In this document: positions 1 to 8,672 of the stretch, piece after piece
Position numbering within the stretch: position 1 is the stretch's first letter
Layout of the letters: every line of letters begins with the position of its first letter
DNA from: Chitinophagaceae bacterium
GTDB taxonomy: Bacteria; Bacteroidota; Bacteroidia; Chitinophagales; Chitinophagaceae
NCBI GenBank assembly: GCA_027484165.1
Contig: JAIXWH010000144.1
Coordinates: 1 to 40,720, forward strand
Direction: 5' to 3'
Length of the DNA stretch: 40,720 nt
Position numbers and translations under genes: made by a program
Notes under the pieces: generated by a model
The model's input: only the letters and a program-made list of their open reading frames with translations
Database searches by the model: none
Told to the model about the DNA's origin: nothing

Positions 1-627
1 ACAGTAATTATAGACAAGCATAACATTCAACAAGCTCTTGACAAAGCAAAAAGTATTCCTGGTTATATTCGTACTAATGAAAGAAATCCAGACACAGATA
101 ATTTGGGATATAAAGGACAAGCTATTATTTTCAAAACAAAAAATGGTATGTATGGCGAGGTTCAAATCAATACCCCTGAAATTATTTATGCAAAAGAAAC
201 TGAAAGCAGTGGAAGAAAAATGTTAGGAGATAAAAAGTATGATGAAATTGCAAAAAGAATTGGAGTAAAGGGTGGGTTAGGTCATAAATTATTTGAAGAA
301 TGGAGAATTTTAAAAAAGAAATCTGATGAAGAGAGAAAAAAGTCCATCGAAATACAATCAAAAAATTATTATACTCATTTCTTCAAACTCATTTCAGGTA
401 TGACAAATTATGATATAATTACGCGAGAAATATTAAACGATAAGATAGTTTATTTTGAGTGGGAATTCGAAGAAATAGCTTTCAAATATGTAAATGATGA
501 TAATATTGAGGCTAAGAACAAAGGATATGGTGGACCATTCGCTGTTAGGTATGACGCTATGTTATTAGCAGAAGCATTTTTAAATAATCCTAGAATTATC
601 ACAAAAGAGGAGTATGATAATTATTGA
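1..627 (+). CDS. RelA/SpoT-like nucleotidyltransferase-fold protein, C-terminal part (5' truncated by window)
   Basis: The reading frame is open from the first base, so the gene begins upstream; about 208 residues are visible. A segment reading NLGYKGQ followed some 12 residues later by GEVQINTPEIIYAKE resembles the GY...H...EVQIRT signature of the RelA/SpoT nucleotidyltransferase fold, as found in small alarmone synthetases and in C-terminal domains of phage or polymorphic toxins. The canonical H after GY is replaced by Q. The tail (about 70 residues, ending KEEYDNY) is not recognised. No membrane segment or signal is visible in this part. The gene lies directly before a tRNA, a common place for mobile or toxin cargo. 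The fold assignment is inference from one motif region; it could also be an unrelated hypothetical protein. Confidence 0.5.
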   Translation, partial: TVIIDKHNIQQALDKAKSIPGYIRTNERNPDTDNLGYKGQAIIFKTKNGMYGEVQINTPEIIYAKETESSGRKMLGDKKYDEIAKRIGVKGGLGHKLFEEWRILKKKSDEERKKSIEIQSKNYYTHFFKLISGMTNYDIITREILNDKIVYFEWEFEEIAFKYVNDDNIEAKNKGYGGPFAVRYDAMLLAEAFLNNPRIITKEEYDNY

Positions 628-657
628 CATATTTTCAACGTTAAAACTGTTAAGCTA

Positions 658-680
658 CAAATCCGCCAATGGCGGATTTG
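658..680. repeat. Perfect 10-bp inverted repeat (hairpin)
   Basis: CAAATCCGCC, loop AAT, GGCGGATTTG. The arms are perfectly complementary. It lies between the end of the RelA/SpoT-like gene and the 3' end of tRNA-Arg, where the two transcripts converge. Neither side has a T-tract, so it is not a standard intrinsic terminator, though it may stop or protect both transcripts. Confidence 0.7.
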
Positions 681-686
681 GTTGGG

Positions 687-758
687 TAGTCCCGCCAAGA
701 ATCGAACTTGGATCTAAAGTTTAGGAAACTTCTATTCTATCCATTGAACTACGGGACC
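687..758 (-). tRNA. tRNA-Arg (anticodon CCT)
   Basis: The reverse complement folds as a complete cloverleaf. The acceptor stem is GGTCCCG with CGGGACT (G-U at the first pair), the D stem GTTC/GAAT, the anticodon stem GAAGT/ACTTT with loop TTCCTAA giving anticodon CCT, a four-base variable loop, and the T arm CCAAG-TTCGATT-CTTGG. The discriminator base is A. The 3' CCA is not encoded (CCCAA follows). Length is 72 bases including the discriminator. It decodes AGG arginine codons. Confidence 0.93.
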
Positions 759-827
759 AATATTAATTTATCTTCTAACAAACGTTGCAAATCCTCTTTC
801 CTATCTCTGTATATCTGCAGGCAGACT

Positions 828-842
828 TTGAACTACAGGACC
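828..842 (-). repeat. Fragment matching the 5' end of tRNA-Arg
   Basis: TTGAACTACAGGACC matches TTGAACTACGGGACC at 744-758, the 5' acceptor and D-stem end of the neighbouring tRNA, in 14 of 15 bases and in the same orientation. The rest of a tRNA cannot be folded from the adjacent sequence. It may be a relic of a duplicated tRNA or an old recombination scar. Confidence 0.45.
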
Positions 843-878
843 GAATTTTGGAAAGCAAAAGTAAGATTTTATTACCCA

Positions 879-909
879 AAAAAAAGGCAGACTCTTTTCG
901 AAGTCTGCC
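879..909 (-). terminator. Intrinsic terminator, minus strand
   Basis: The stem AGGCAGACT/AGTCTGCCT encloses an eight-base loop. Read on the minus strand it is followed by a run of eight or more T. It lies just downstream of the T9SS-tail remnant at 933-1046 and probably once ended that gene. Confidence 0.8.
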
Positions 910-932
910 TCACTATTTTAATTCATTATTAA

Positions 933-1046
933 TTACAATTTCTGAAATCTTGAAATAAACACTCCGTTCGCTGTGTATATTCTGATCGTATAATATCCTG
1001 AAGGTAATGCTACAACATTAAAAGTAAGTAAATTATTACTCTGCAT
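933..1046 (-). pseudogene. Remnant of a type IX secretion (Por) C-terminal sorting domain
   Basis: A 37-codon frame reads MQSNNLLTFNVVALPSGYYT and then IRIYTANGVFISRFQKL before the stop. The pattern LPSGYY-x-IRIY...G...SRFxK is the classic end of a T9SS type A sorting domain, normally fused to a large secreted protein. No coding sequence continues upstream: the frame is closed beyond 1046 and the next gene's promoter begins at 1112. The ATG here is probably incidental. A terminator follows at 879-909. I read this as the tail of a deleted secreted-protein gene; a functional micro-protein is unlikely. Confidence 0.65.
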
Positions 1047-1111
1047 ACACTTAAAAAACAAGAACAATATTTTGTTTCATTAATCTAAAAATTTTCTCCT
1101 GCAAAATTGAT

Positions 1112-1119
1112 TATCTTTG
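1112..1119 (+). promoter_or_regulatory. -7 promoter element (TATCTTTG)
   Basis: TATCTTTG matches the Bacteroidota sigma-ABfr -7 consensus TAnnTTTG and lies 18 bases before the ATG at 1138. No clear -33 TTTG was seen. Confidence 0.55.
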
Positions 1120-1137
1120 CAATCAAATATTTTGAAT

Positions 1138-1791
1138 ATGAAATGGTTAAATTTTTATATTAAGTATCGTCTTTGGCTAGGTATATTATTATTGGCTTTA
1201 GCAATTTATGTGAATATGAGCGCAGGTTTTTGGCCCTCATTTATATTATATCTGTTAGCAGTAATCGGTATTTTAGGTCATTTTTTATTGGGACCAATGC
1301 GCTTAATTCAAAATGCAATGGAAACTGGAGATATGGTTGCTGCAAAAGCAATTGTTGACTCTATAAAATTTCCAAAACTACTCATCAAGCCTATCCGTTC
1401 TGCTTACTATACAATCCAAGGCAATATGGCTATGGTAAGTCAAGATTATGAAGGTGCGGAGAAATTGATGAAGAAAGGATTGTCGCTTGGAGGTTCATTA
1501 ACCAAACAAGCTGAAGGACCTAATTTGCTTCAACTTGGAATGTTAAGCATTCAAAAAGGCGATATGAAACAAGGCGAATCTTATATCCGTCAGGCCATCA
1601 GAGCAGGTTTACCTGATAATGAAAATAATGCTGCGGCTTATTTACAAATGTGTTCCATCATGATGAACAAAAGAGAATTCAGGGCCGCTAAAGAATTTTT
1701 CAGAAAAGCAAAAGGATTCAAACCTACTACTCCGCAAATTGTAGATCAAATCAAACAGATTGAAAAGTACATCACCAGAATGCCCGGGTAA
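1138..1791 (+). CDS. TPR-repeat membrane protein
   Basis: 217 residues. The N-terminus (about residues 10-55) holds two hydrophobic segments that should form a membrane hairpin. The remainder is helical with tetratricopeptide-like units, for example AYYTIQGNMAMVSQDYEGAEKLM and a later unit around LLQLGMLSIQKGDMKQGESYI, and a third ending in KREFRAAKEFFRKAK. TPR units usually scaffold protein-protein contacts, here on the cytoplasmic face. The ATG at 1138 was preferred over an in-frame TTG at 1117 because that TTG lies inside the -7 promoter element. The gene appears monocistronic, converging on the SRPBCC gene. The specific partner is unknown. Confidence 0.85.
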   Translation: MKWLNFYIKYRLWLGILLLALAIYVNMSAGFWPSFILYLLAVIGILGHFLLGPMRLIQNAMETGDMVAAKAIVDSIKFPKLLIKPIRSAYYTIQGNMAMVSQDYEGAEKLMKKGLSLGGSLTKQAEGPNLLQLGMLSIQKGDMKQGESYIRQAIRAGLPDNENNAAAYLQMCSIMMNKREFRAAKEFFRKAKGFKPTTPQIVDQIKQIEKYITRMPG

Positions 1792-1812
1792 TTCGATTTG
1801 GAGATGTGATAA

Positions 1813-2289
1813 TTAGATGGTCGACTTATTATTAAACAAACGCTCTGTTACTTCATACCTGTGGTCAAAAATTCCTTGGAGTTGGCTTTTCACAAATAGG
1901 GAATGAGCCATATCGCCCAGTATCCACAACGGCAACTTATAGTGAACGATATCTGTCATCTCAACACCTTCTGACACCTCTCTGAAATGGTGTTGATGAT
2001 GCCACATTGAATAAGGGCCAAAACGCTGTTCATCTACAAAATATTTCTTGTCTTCAACATGAGTAATTTCCGTCATCCAATACAATGGAATTCCCATAAC
2101 AGGCTTTACCTTGTACTCTATAATTTGACCAGCATACATTTTTTCACCATGATGTTGTGAAATGATTTGAAATCCTAATTTTTGTGGCGTGATTTTTTGA
2201 AGATTTTTGGGACTGCTGAAAAAATCCCAGGCTTCATCAAGACTCACTTTTAAAATTTGTACGGTTTTTAAGCTATAAACTTTACTCAT
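1813..2289 (-). CDS. SRPBCC (START-like) family protein
   Basis: About 158 residues from the chosen ATG (an upstream in-frame ATG at 2307 would add six residues). It begins with YSLKTVQILKVSLDEAWDFF, then FSSPKNLQKITPQ and GQIIEYKVKPVMGIPLYWMT, and has the FVDEQRFGPYSMWHHQHHF segment typical of the COG4276-like SRPBCC group. These are helix-grip proteins with a deep hydrophobic ligand pocket. There is no signal peptide, so it should be cytoplasmic. The ligand is not known from sequence. It converges on the TPR gene with a 21-base gap. Confidence 0.82.
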   Translation of the reverse strand: MSKVYSLKTVQILKVSLDEAWDFFSSPKNLQKITPQKLGFQIISQHHGEKMYAGQIIEYKVKPVMGIPLYWMTEITHVEDKKYFVDEQRFGPYSMWHHQHHFREVSEGVEMTDIVHYKLPLWILGDMAHSLFVKSQLQGIFDHRYEVTERLFNNKSTI

Positions 2290-2474
2290 ATCTAAACAAC
2301 AAATCAATACATAAATTGTTTGGTTAAATTCAACTAAAACAACAATTGCATAGACAAAACTTTGTTTTAAATATGGTGTGCAAAAAATAGAGAGAAAAAT
2401 AAAATAGACAGGAACTATTATTGGTTAATCAGTTTCAGAAATTAATATTCTAAATAATCATCAATAACATTGAT

Positions 2475-2482
2475 TAATTTTG
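2475..2482 (+). promoter_or_regulatory. -7 promoter element (TAATTTTG)
   Basis: TAATTTTG fits TAnnTTTG and lies 22 bases before the ATG of the Ig-like lipoprotein gene. The divergent spacer 2290-2504 otherwise shows only AT-rich sequence. Confidence 0.5.
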
Positions 2483-2504
2483 TGTTCGCAGAAAACAGTA
2501 CAAC

Positions 2505-3893
2505 ATGTATAAAAAATTAACCGGTTTATTGTTCCTACTCATCGTTAACTATCTTATCTCCATGTTTTTTATGGGTTGTGCGCAAATCGGTGCTCCTTCA
2601 GGTGGCCCAAAAGATACTGTTGCTCCTATATTGGTAAAGTCGATTCCAAATGACAAAACAATAAATTTTAAGGGTAATAAAATCACGCTGAGCTTTAACG
2701 AATATGTTGAACTTCAAGATTTGCAAAATAACCTTTTGGTTTCTCCAACACAAAAATCTAGTCCTACTATATCCAATAAATTAAAATCTGTTACAATAAA
2801 ATTTAAGGATACTTTATCTCCTAACACCACTTACACCATCAACTTCGGCAATGCAATCAAAGACATCAACGAAGGAAATGTAGTAAATAATTTTACATAT
2901 ACTTTTTCTACAGGAAACGAAATCGATTCATTACAACTCAAAGGAAAAGTGTTGATAGCTGAAACCAATTTAGTAGACAGCACATTGATGGTACTTTTAT
3001 ACAAAAACGCTCACGATACGTCAGTAATTACAAGAAAGCCTGATTATATCGCAAGGTTAAAAGGAGATGGCTCTTACGTTTTTAACAATCTTCCTGATGC
3101 TAACTTTAACGTATATGCGCTTAAAGATGGCGATGGAAATAAATGGTATAATGCTAAAACGGAAGTTTTTGCTTATAATAATGAAGAAGTTAATACCGGC
3201 AAAACAAACAAAGTACCCACTCTTTTTGCTTTTGCAGAAAAAAAACCAGATCCTTCTCCAGAGCCTGCTTTAAAGAAAAAAACAGAAAAGTATTTAAAAT
3301 ATAACAGCAACATTTTTAGTGGAGAACAAGATTTATTGGAACCCATGAATTTGACTTTTCAAACGCCATTGAAAAAAATCGATTTTGATTCTATTGTTTT
3401 ATGCGACAGTAATTATAAGATTATCACTCATCCAAAATTCAACATCGACAGCACCAAAAAGAAAATAGTTTTAGTTAATACCTGGATTCCTGACCAATAT
3501 CTGAATTTGTTGGTTTTTACCGGAGCTTTTGAAGACTCAAATAATTTAAAATTGAAAACCACTGATACCATTCCTTTTAAAACAAAAAGTATCAGTCAAT
3601 ATGGCTCTTTGAAAATCACTTTCACCAATCTTGATTTATCAAAATACCCTATCTTAATATTTATGAATGGTCAGGAGTTGAAATATAAATTTCCTCTGCT
3701 GTCAAATGTTTGGAAAACAGATTTAATGGCTCCTGCCGAATACGAGGTTAGAATCTTGTATGATGATAACAACAATGGCCAATGGGATCCGGGAAATTAT
3801 GATAAAAAAATTCAACCGGAAAAAGGAATAGTTCTTCCGCAAAAAATCTCAATTAAAGCCGATTGGGAAAACGAAAGAGACATCACTTTATAA
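2505..3893 (+). CDS. Ig-like (Big_5/SbsA-type) domain lipoprotein
   Basis: 462 residues. An N-terminal hydrophobic segment ends in a lipobox FMGC, so Cys25 should be lipidated and the protein anchored in an envelope membrane. Next comes a PSGGPKDTVAPILVKSIP stretch leading into a bacterial Ig-like domain (about residues 38-135) with the signatures ITLSFNEYVEL, LSPNTTYTINFG and NFTYTFSTG. The following part (about 145-220) resembles a carboxypeptidase-regulatory-like fold (SYVFNNLPDANFNVYALKDGDGN). A C-terminal ILYDDNNNGQWDPGNY segment looks calcium-binding. This architecture is widespread and uncharacterised in Bacteroidota. It lies 71 bases ahead of recR but the two seem separately transcribed. 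Confidence 0.85.
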   Translation: MYKKLTGLLFLLIVNYLISMFFMGCAQIGAPSGGPKDTVAPILVKSIPNDKTINFKGNKITLSFNEYVELQDLQNNLLVSPTQKSSPTISNKLKSVTIKFKDTLSPNTTYTINFGNAIKDINEGNVVNNFTYTFSTGNEIDSLQLKGKVLIAETNLVDSTLMVLLYKNAHDTSVITRKPDYIARLKGDGSYVFNNLPDANFNVYALKDGDGNKWYNAKTEVFAYNNEEVNTGKTNKVPTLFAFAEKKPDPSPEPALKKKTEKYLKYNSNIFSGEQDLLEPMNLTFQTPLKKIDFDSIVLCDSNYKIITHPKFNIDSTKKKIVLVNTWIPDQYLNLLVFTGAFEDSNNLKLKTTDTIPFKTKSISQYGSLKITFTNLDLSKYPILIFMNGQELKYKFPLLSNVWKTDLMAPAEYEVRILYDDNNNGQWDPGNYDKKIQPEKGIVLPQKISIKADWENERDITL

Positions 3894-3952
3894 CAATTGG
3901 GAATTCTTAATAAAAAAGCGTTGATTATTGATTGATGCTTGTTACTATACTC

Positions 3953-3960
3953 TATTTTTG
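3953..3960 (+). promoter_or_regulatory. -7 promoter element (TATTTTTG) abutting the recR start
   Basis: TATTTTTG fits TAnnTTTG. Its last base is only four bases before the recR ATG at 3965, so transcription would begin at or next to the start codon. A TTG near 3932 is at an acceptable distance for a -33 element. Confidence 0.5.
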
Positions 3961-3964
3961 CTGA

Positions 3965-4588
3965 ATGATTTTTTCATCTACTTTATTAGAAAACGCGGTA
4001 AATGAGTTTGCGAAGCTTCCCGGCATTGGAAAGAAAACAGCGTTAAGACTGGTTTTACATCTGATCAAACAAGATGAAAAAGAAGTTGCACATTTCAGCA
4101 ACACCATTGCCTTGATGCGAAATCAAATTAAATTTTGCAATCGTTGCTTCAATATATCTGATAAAGAACTATGTAATATCTGTAGCAACTCTTCGCGAAA
4201 ACAAGATATCATTTGTGTTGTTGAAAATATAAGAGATGTGATTGCTATTGAAAGCACACAACAATTTAATGGTACATTTCATGTTTTGGGCGGAATCATT
4301 TCTCCTTTGGATGGTATCGGACCCGAGCAGTTAAATATAGAACCCCTTATTAGCAGAGTTCAAAATGAAAAAACACAGGAAATAATTTTCGCTTTGAATC
4401 CTAACATTCAGGGTGATACCACCGTTTATTATATTGGAAGAAAACTAAAAGAAACACCGGTTAAAATTACCACGATTGCCAGAGGTATTGCGTTTGGGGG
4501 AGAATTGGAATACGCCGATGAGATGACCTTAGCCAAAAGCATCAGCAATAGAATTCCTATCGAAAATTATATCACTTCTATCAACTAA
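3965..4588 (+). CDS. recR: Recombination mediator RecR
   Basis: 207 residues, matching the usual length of about 200. RecR works with RecF and RecO to load RecA onto SSB-coated single-stranded gaps. An N-terminal helix-hairpin-helix reads [21 protein letters not shown] four-cysteine zinc finger follows with C58, C61, C70 and C73. A Toprim domain starts near [15 protein letters not shown], with [19 protein letters not shown] as the typical next block. The start at 3965 gives the family-typical N-terminus. The -7 element ends four bases before it, so the mRNA may be leaderless. Confidence 0.96.
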   Translation: MIFSSTLLENAVNEFAKLPGIGKKTALRLVLHLIKQDEKEVAHFSNTIALMRNQIKFCNRCFNISDKELCNICSNSSRKQDIICVVENIRDVIAIESTQQFNGTFHVLGGIISPLDGIGPEQLNIEPLISRVQNEKTQEIIFALNPNIQGDTTVYYIGRKLKETPVKITTIARGIAFGGELEYADEMTLAKSISNRIPIENYITSIN

Positions 4589-4606
4589 AATCAATACCAT
4601 ATTAGT

Positions 4607-4637
4607 TTTGAACTAATAAAATCATATTGTATCTTTG
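4607..4637 (+). promoter_or_regulatory. Bacteroidota promoter of the methionine synthase pair
   Basis: A -33 element TTTG (4607-4610), a 19-base spacer and a -7 element TATCTTTG (4630-4637) form a near-ideal promoter. Transcription should begin near 4641, leaving a leader of about 195 bases before the ATG at 4835. Confidence 0.75.
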
Positions 4638-4643
4638 TGCTCG

Positions 4644-4740
4644 TTGCAAGGGCGGATTTGTTTATTGTTCACCCCCTGCAATTTTTATCTTACTGAACTA
4701 ATAAACGAAAACCATCTCCCCTCTCTGTTCAGGATTTGCA
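4644..4740 (+). promoter_or_regulatory. Structured leader with terminator-like hairpin before metH
   Basis: TTGCAAGGG (4644-4652) pairs with CCCTGCAA (4674-4681) with one bulged A, and the hairpin is followed at once by ATTTTTATC: a weak intrinsic terminator. Further on CTGAAC (4694-4699) pairs with GTTCAG (4728-4733), and a GTTCA at 4667-4671 could compete for the same TGAAC. This is the arrangement expected of an attenuator. I do not recognise a SAM or cobalamin riboswitch core, so the ligand, if any, is unknown. Confidence 0.45.
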
Positions 4741-4834
4741 AATCGTTTAATGTATAAGTAAGATTAAGTTACTATCAACTTCATTAATTAATCATTGAAT
4801 TGAAAGTAAAATTGTTAATCTGAAAATAAAAGTA

Positions 4835-5842
4835 ATGTACAATATCAAAGAAATTTTAAAAGAGCGTATTCTCATTATTGATGGTGCTATGGGAACGATG
4901 ATTCAGCGGCATAAATTGGAAGAAACGGATTACCGCGGAGAACGTTTTAAAGACTGGCCTAAAGATGTGAAAGGAAACAATGATTTGTTGAGCATCACCC
5001 AACCCGAAATCATTATTGGTATTCACAAACAATATCTTGATGCTGGTGCCGATATCATCGAAACCAATACTTTCAGCAGCACCACTATCGCTCAGGCAGA
5101 TTATGATATGCAATCGCTGGCTTACGAAATGAATGTGGCTTCTGCAAAATGCGCAAGAGCTGCTGCAGATGAATATTCAAAAAACAATCCGAACAAACCC
5201 AGATTTGTAGCAGGAGCTATCGGACCATTAAATAAAACCTTATCTCTTTCTCCTGATGTAAACAATCCTGGCTACAGGGCTGTAACTTTTGATGAAGTTG
5301 TAGAAGCCTACACAGAACAAGTAAAAGGCCTGGTGGAAGGCGGTGTTGATGTATTGTTGGTTGAAACCATATTTGATACTTTGAATGCTAAGGCTGCTAT
5401 TTACGCAATTAAAAATTTCTTTGCTCAAAATAATTTACCCGAACTACCGATAATGATTAGTGGCACCATCACCGATGCGAGTGGTAGAACATTAAGCGGC
5501 CAAACTCTTGAAGCGTTTTATGTTTCATTGGTTCATGCCAATCCGTTAAGTATTGGTTTAAACTGTGCTTTGGGTGCAAAAGAAATGCGTCCTCATATTG
5601 AAGAGCTTTCGTCTATTGCTAAATGTTATACCTCAGCGTATCCTAATGCCGGATTACCCAATGCCTTTGGAGAGTATGACGAGCAACCGCACGAAACGGC
5701 ACATATCATTGAAGAGTGGGCAAAAAATGGATTTTTAAATATTGTAGGAGGATGTTGCGGTACAACGCCAGATCATATCAGACATATTGCAGAAGAAGTG
5801 AAGAATTATAAACCGAGGGTATTGCCAATCGTAAGTACTTAG
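4835..5842 (+). CDS. metH: Methionine synthase, homocysteine-binding module (split MetH, N-terminal part)
   Basis: 335 residues, equal to the first (homocysteine S-methyltransferase) barrel of cobalamin-dependent methionine synthase. It binds homocysteine through zinc and transfers the methyl group from methylcobalamin. Visible signatures are [15 protein letters not shown] at the N-terminus, [17 protein letters not shown], and the zinc-binding cysteines C244 (LNCALG) and C307-C308 (GGCCGTT). The other modules are on the next gene, 80 bases downstream. The end is a proper stop followed by a hairpin spacer, so this is a stable two-gene arrangement seen in other Bacteroidota rather than a frameshift. 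The gene is preceded by a good promoter and a structured leader. Confidence 0.94.
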   Translation: MYNIKEILKERILIIDGAMGTMIQRHKLEETDYRGERFKDWPKDVKGNNDLLSITQPEIIIGIHKQYLDAGADIIETNTFSSTTIAQADYDMQSLAYEMNVASAKCARAAADEYSKNNPNKPRFVAGAIGPLNKTLSLSPDVNNPGYRAVTFDEVVEAYTEQVKGLVEGGVDVLLVETIFDTLNAKAAIYAIKNFFAQNNLPELPIMISGTITDASGRTLSGQTLEAFYVSLVHANPLSIGLNCALGAKEMRPHIEELSSIAKCYTSAYPNAGLPNAFGEYDEQPHETAHIIEEWAKNGFLNIVGGCCGTTPDHIRHIAEEVKNYKPRVLPIVST

Positions 5843-5850
5843 TTTAAAAG

Positions 5851-5895
5851 GTTCAAAAGTTCAGTAGGTTCATCAACCTCTTGAACATTTTGAAC
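5851..5895. repeat. Long imperfect palindrome between the two metH genes
   Basis: GTTCAAAAGTTCA (5851-5863) pairs with TGAACATTTTGAAC (5882-5895) with one extra base, and inside it AGGTT (5866-5870) pairs with AACCT (5875-5879) around the loop CATC. Words such as AGTAGGTTC and AGGTTCA recur in the palindrome at 31174-31247, suggesting a dispersed family. Confidence 0.65.
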
Positions 5896-5922
5896 TTACG
5901 AAACCTCTCAAACTTTATTAAC

Positions 5923-8625
5923 ATGATACAACACATACAACCTTATCTCCGATTAAGTGGTTTAGAGCCCCTTATCATCAGACCCGAAACCAATTTTGTG
6001 AATGTTGGTGAACGTACTAACGTTACCGGTAGTAAAAAATTCGCACGCCTGATCAGAGACGCGCAATATGAAGAAGCTTTATCGGTTGCCAGACAACAAG
6101 TAGAAAATGGTGCGCAAGTATTGGATATAAATATGGACGACGCTTTGCTGGAAGGTGTAAATGCAATGACCACCTTCCTAAATTTATTACAAGCCGAACC
6201 TGATATCGCCAAGATTCCCATCATGATTGACAGCAGTAAGTTTGAAATCATTGTAGCGGGATTGAAATGTGTACAGGGAAAATGTATTGTGAATTCAATA
6301 TCAATGAAAGAAGGTGAGGCCAAGTTTATTGAGCAGGCAATCATTTGTAAAAATTTTGGAGCTGCGGTTATTGTAATGGCTTTCGATGAAGTAGGACAAG
6401 CCGACACCAAAGCAAGAAAAGTGGAGATTTGTCATCGTGCATATAAAATACTAACCCAACAAGTTGGATTTGCTCCAGAAGACATCATCTTCGATCCTAA
6501 CATTTTTGCTATCGCAACCGGAATTGAAGAGCATAATAATTATGCAGTTGATTTTATAGAAGCTACAAGAGAAATAAAAAAACTAATGCCACTTGCTAAG
6601 GTCAGCGGTGGTGTGAGTAATGTATCTTTTTCTTTTCGTGGTAATGATCATGTGAGAGAAGCCATACACAGTGTTTTCCTTTATCATGCCATCAGAGCAG
6701 GAATGGATATGGGAATTGTAAATGCAGGTCAACTGGTAGTGTATGATGAAATAGAGCCTCAATTAAAGCAGTTATGCGAAGACGTCATCTTAAACATCAA
6801 TAATGATGATAATGGTACTACCGAAAAATTGATTGCTTTTGCCGACACTGTAAAAGCAAAAGGGAAAGAATTGGTTAAAGATGAAAGCTGGAGAAATCAG
6901 GAAGTAGAAAAGAGAATGGAACATGCCTTAATCAACGGTATAACTGAATACATAGATGCAGATACTGAAGAAGCAAGATTAAAGTATCCAAAACCATTAG
7001 ATGTGATTGAAGGCCCATTAATGGATGGAATGAATGTGGTGGGTGATTTGTTTGGTGCAGGAAAAATGTTTTTACCTCAGGTGGTTAAAAGTGCTCGTGT
7101 GATGAAAAAAGCCGTTGCAGTATTAACTCCATTTATAGAACAAGAAAAAGAAGAAAGAAGAAATAATCCTAATCAATCAAACAATCCTGCCGACGAAAAA
7201 GGACCTGCAAAAATTTTGCTTGCTACTGTTAAAGGAGATGTTCATGATATCGGTAAAAATATTGTGGGGGTGGTTCTCGGATGTAATGGTTATGATATTA
7301 TTGATTTAGGGGTGATGGTTTCTGCAGATAAAATTCTATCAGAGGCGCAAAAACATAATGTTGACATTATAGGATTGAGCGGCTTGATTACTCCTTCTCT
7401 TGATGAGATGGTTCATATCGCCAAAGAAATGAAGCGTTTGGATTTAAAAATTCCTTTGATGATTGGTGGAGCTACAACCAGCAGAATGCATACCGCTGTA
7501 AAAATTGCTCCTGAGTTTGACAAAGGTGTTATCCATGTGCTTGATGCTTCTCGAAGTGTAACCGTTGCCGGTAGTTTATTAAACAAAGAAAGTAAACCCG
7601 TATTCTTAGGAGACATCAAAACTGAATATGAAAAGTTAAAAGCAGATTTCGGAAATAAAAAATCTGCTAAACAAAATCTTGATTTTATTGATGCACAAAA
7701 AAATGCAGCAAAAATCAATTGGAGTAACTATAATGTTGTTAAGCCTAAATTTACAGGCACTAAGGTTTTGAACAATTACAACCTAAGCGAAATTGCTGAT
7801 TATATAGATTGGCAACCCTTTTTCATTGCCTGGGAAATGCATGGAAAATTCCCTGCAATATTATCAGACAGTGTTATTGGAACGGAAGCAACCAAACTTT
7901 ATAATGATGCGCAAATATTATTAAAACAAATCATTGAGGAAAACTGGCTTACCGCCAAAGGGGTTGTTGGTTTTTGGAAAGCAAATAAAACTAATCCAGA
8001 CAGTATTACTATTGACAATAACAATAATAAAGTTGCGCTTGAATTTTTAAGACAACAAATAAAAAAAGCAGAAGGACAACCAAATCTTTCTTTGGCTGAT
8101 TTTATTCATCCAACAGAAAGTGATTACATGGGAGCTTTTTCTGTAACTATTGAGGGAATTGAAAAACACATCAAACGCTTTGAAGACAATCTGGATGATT
8201 ATAATAAAATCATTTTACAAGCACTCGCCGACAGACTTGCTGAAGCTTTTGCAGAGTTGCTTCATCAAAAAACAAGAATTGAATATTGGGGTTATGCTAA
8301 AGAAGAACAGCTTTCCAATGAAGAATTGATCAAAGAAGGTTATCAGGGTATTCGACCTGCTCCTGGATATCCCGCTTGTCCTGATCATACCGAAAAGTAT
8401 AAGCTGTTTGAATTATTAGGCGGCGAAGATGCAACAGGAATTCACCTTACCGAATCTTTAGCTATGTATCCGGCATCATCAGTTTGTGGTTGGTATTTTG
8501 CAAATCCTGAAAGTAAATATTTTGGAGTGGGAAAAATCGAAAAAGACCAGTTGGCAGATTATGCAAAGCGAAAAGGCATGAATATAGAAGATGCAACAAA
8601 ATGGTTAAGACCCATTTTAGAATAA
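5923..8625 (+). CDS. metH: Methionine synthase, folate/B12/reactivation modules (split MetH, C-terminal part)
   Basis: 900 residues. The domains in order are: pterin (methyltetrahydrofolate)-binding barrel starting at [20 protein letters not shown]; four-helix cap and cobalamin-binding domain with DVHDIGK (His441, the lower cobalt ligand) and [15 protein letters not shown] plus [11 protein letters not shown]; and the C-terminal S-adenosylmethionine-dependent reactivation domain with [17 protein letters not shown] and [19 protein letters not shown]. Together with the upstream gene it makes a full MetH (about 1235 residues, as in E. coli). The ATG at 5923 was chosen; an in-frame TTG at 5881 lies inside the palindromic spacer. 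The presence of reactivation and cap domains shows an authentic cobalamin enzyme. Confidence 0.95.
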   Translation: MIQHIQPYLRLSGLEPLIIRPETNFVNVGERTNVTGSKKFARLIRDAQYEEALSVARQQVENGAQVLDINMDDALLEGVNAMTTFLNLLQAEPDIAKIPIMIDSSKFEIIVAGLKCVQGKCIVNSISMKEGEAKFIEQAIICKNFGAAVIVMAFDEVGQADTKARKVEICHRAYKILTQQVGFAPEDIIFDPNIFAIATGIEEHNNYAVDFIEATREIKKLMPLAKVSGGVSNVSFSFRGNDHVREAIHSVFLYHAIRAGMDMGIVNAGQLVVYDEIEPQLKQLCEDVILNINNDDNGTTEKLIAFADTVKAKGKELVKDESWRNQEVEKRMEHALINGITEYIDADTEEARLKYPKPLDVIEGPLMDGMNVVGDLFGAGKMFLPQVVKSARVMKKAVAVLTPFIEQEKEERRNNPNQSNNPADEKGPAKILLATVKGDVHDIGKNIVGVVLGCNGYDIIDLGVMVSADKILSEAQKHNVDIIGLSGLITPSLDEMVHIAKEMKRLDLKIPLMIGGATTSRMHTAVKIAPEFDKGVIHVLDASRSVTVAGSLLNKESKPVFLGDIKTEYEKLKADFGNKKSAKQNLDFIDAQKNAAKINWSNYNVVKPKFTGTKVLNNYNLSEIADYIDWQPFFIAWEMHGKFPAILSDSVIGTEATKLYNDAQILLKQIIEENWLTAKGVVGFWKANKTNPDSITIDNNNNKVALEFLRQQIKKAEGQPNLSLADFIHPTESDYMGAFSVTIEGIEKHIKRFEDNLDDYNKIILQALADRLAEAFAELLHQKTRIEYWGYAKEEQLSNEELIKEGYQGIRPAPGYPACPDHTEKYKLFELLGGEDATGIHLTESLAMYPASSVCGWYFANPESKYFGVGKIEKDQLADYAKRKGMNIEDATKWLRPILE

Positions 8626-8672
8626 TGATTCATTTTCTATCTAATTTCATCTCTCATTTTAATTAATATAAC

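Noticed and set aside
708-932. 74-residue plus-strand frame across the tRNA region
   Set aside because: It runs antisense through the tRNA-Arg and the terminator and has no family features.
671-4660. Shared GGCGGATTTG in the 658-680 hairpin and the metH leader
   Set aside because: A single 10-base match without conserved flanks or structure is likely chance.
4644-4740. Known SAM or cobalamin riboswitch before metH
   Set aside because: None of the conserved core sequences I know could be located; only generic hairpins are visible.
5843-5922. Frameshift or sequencing error splitting metH
   Set aside because: The 80-base gap has its own stop and a palindrome, both parts end and begin at module borders, and two-gene MetH is known in related bacteria.
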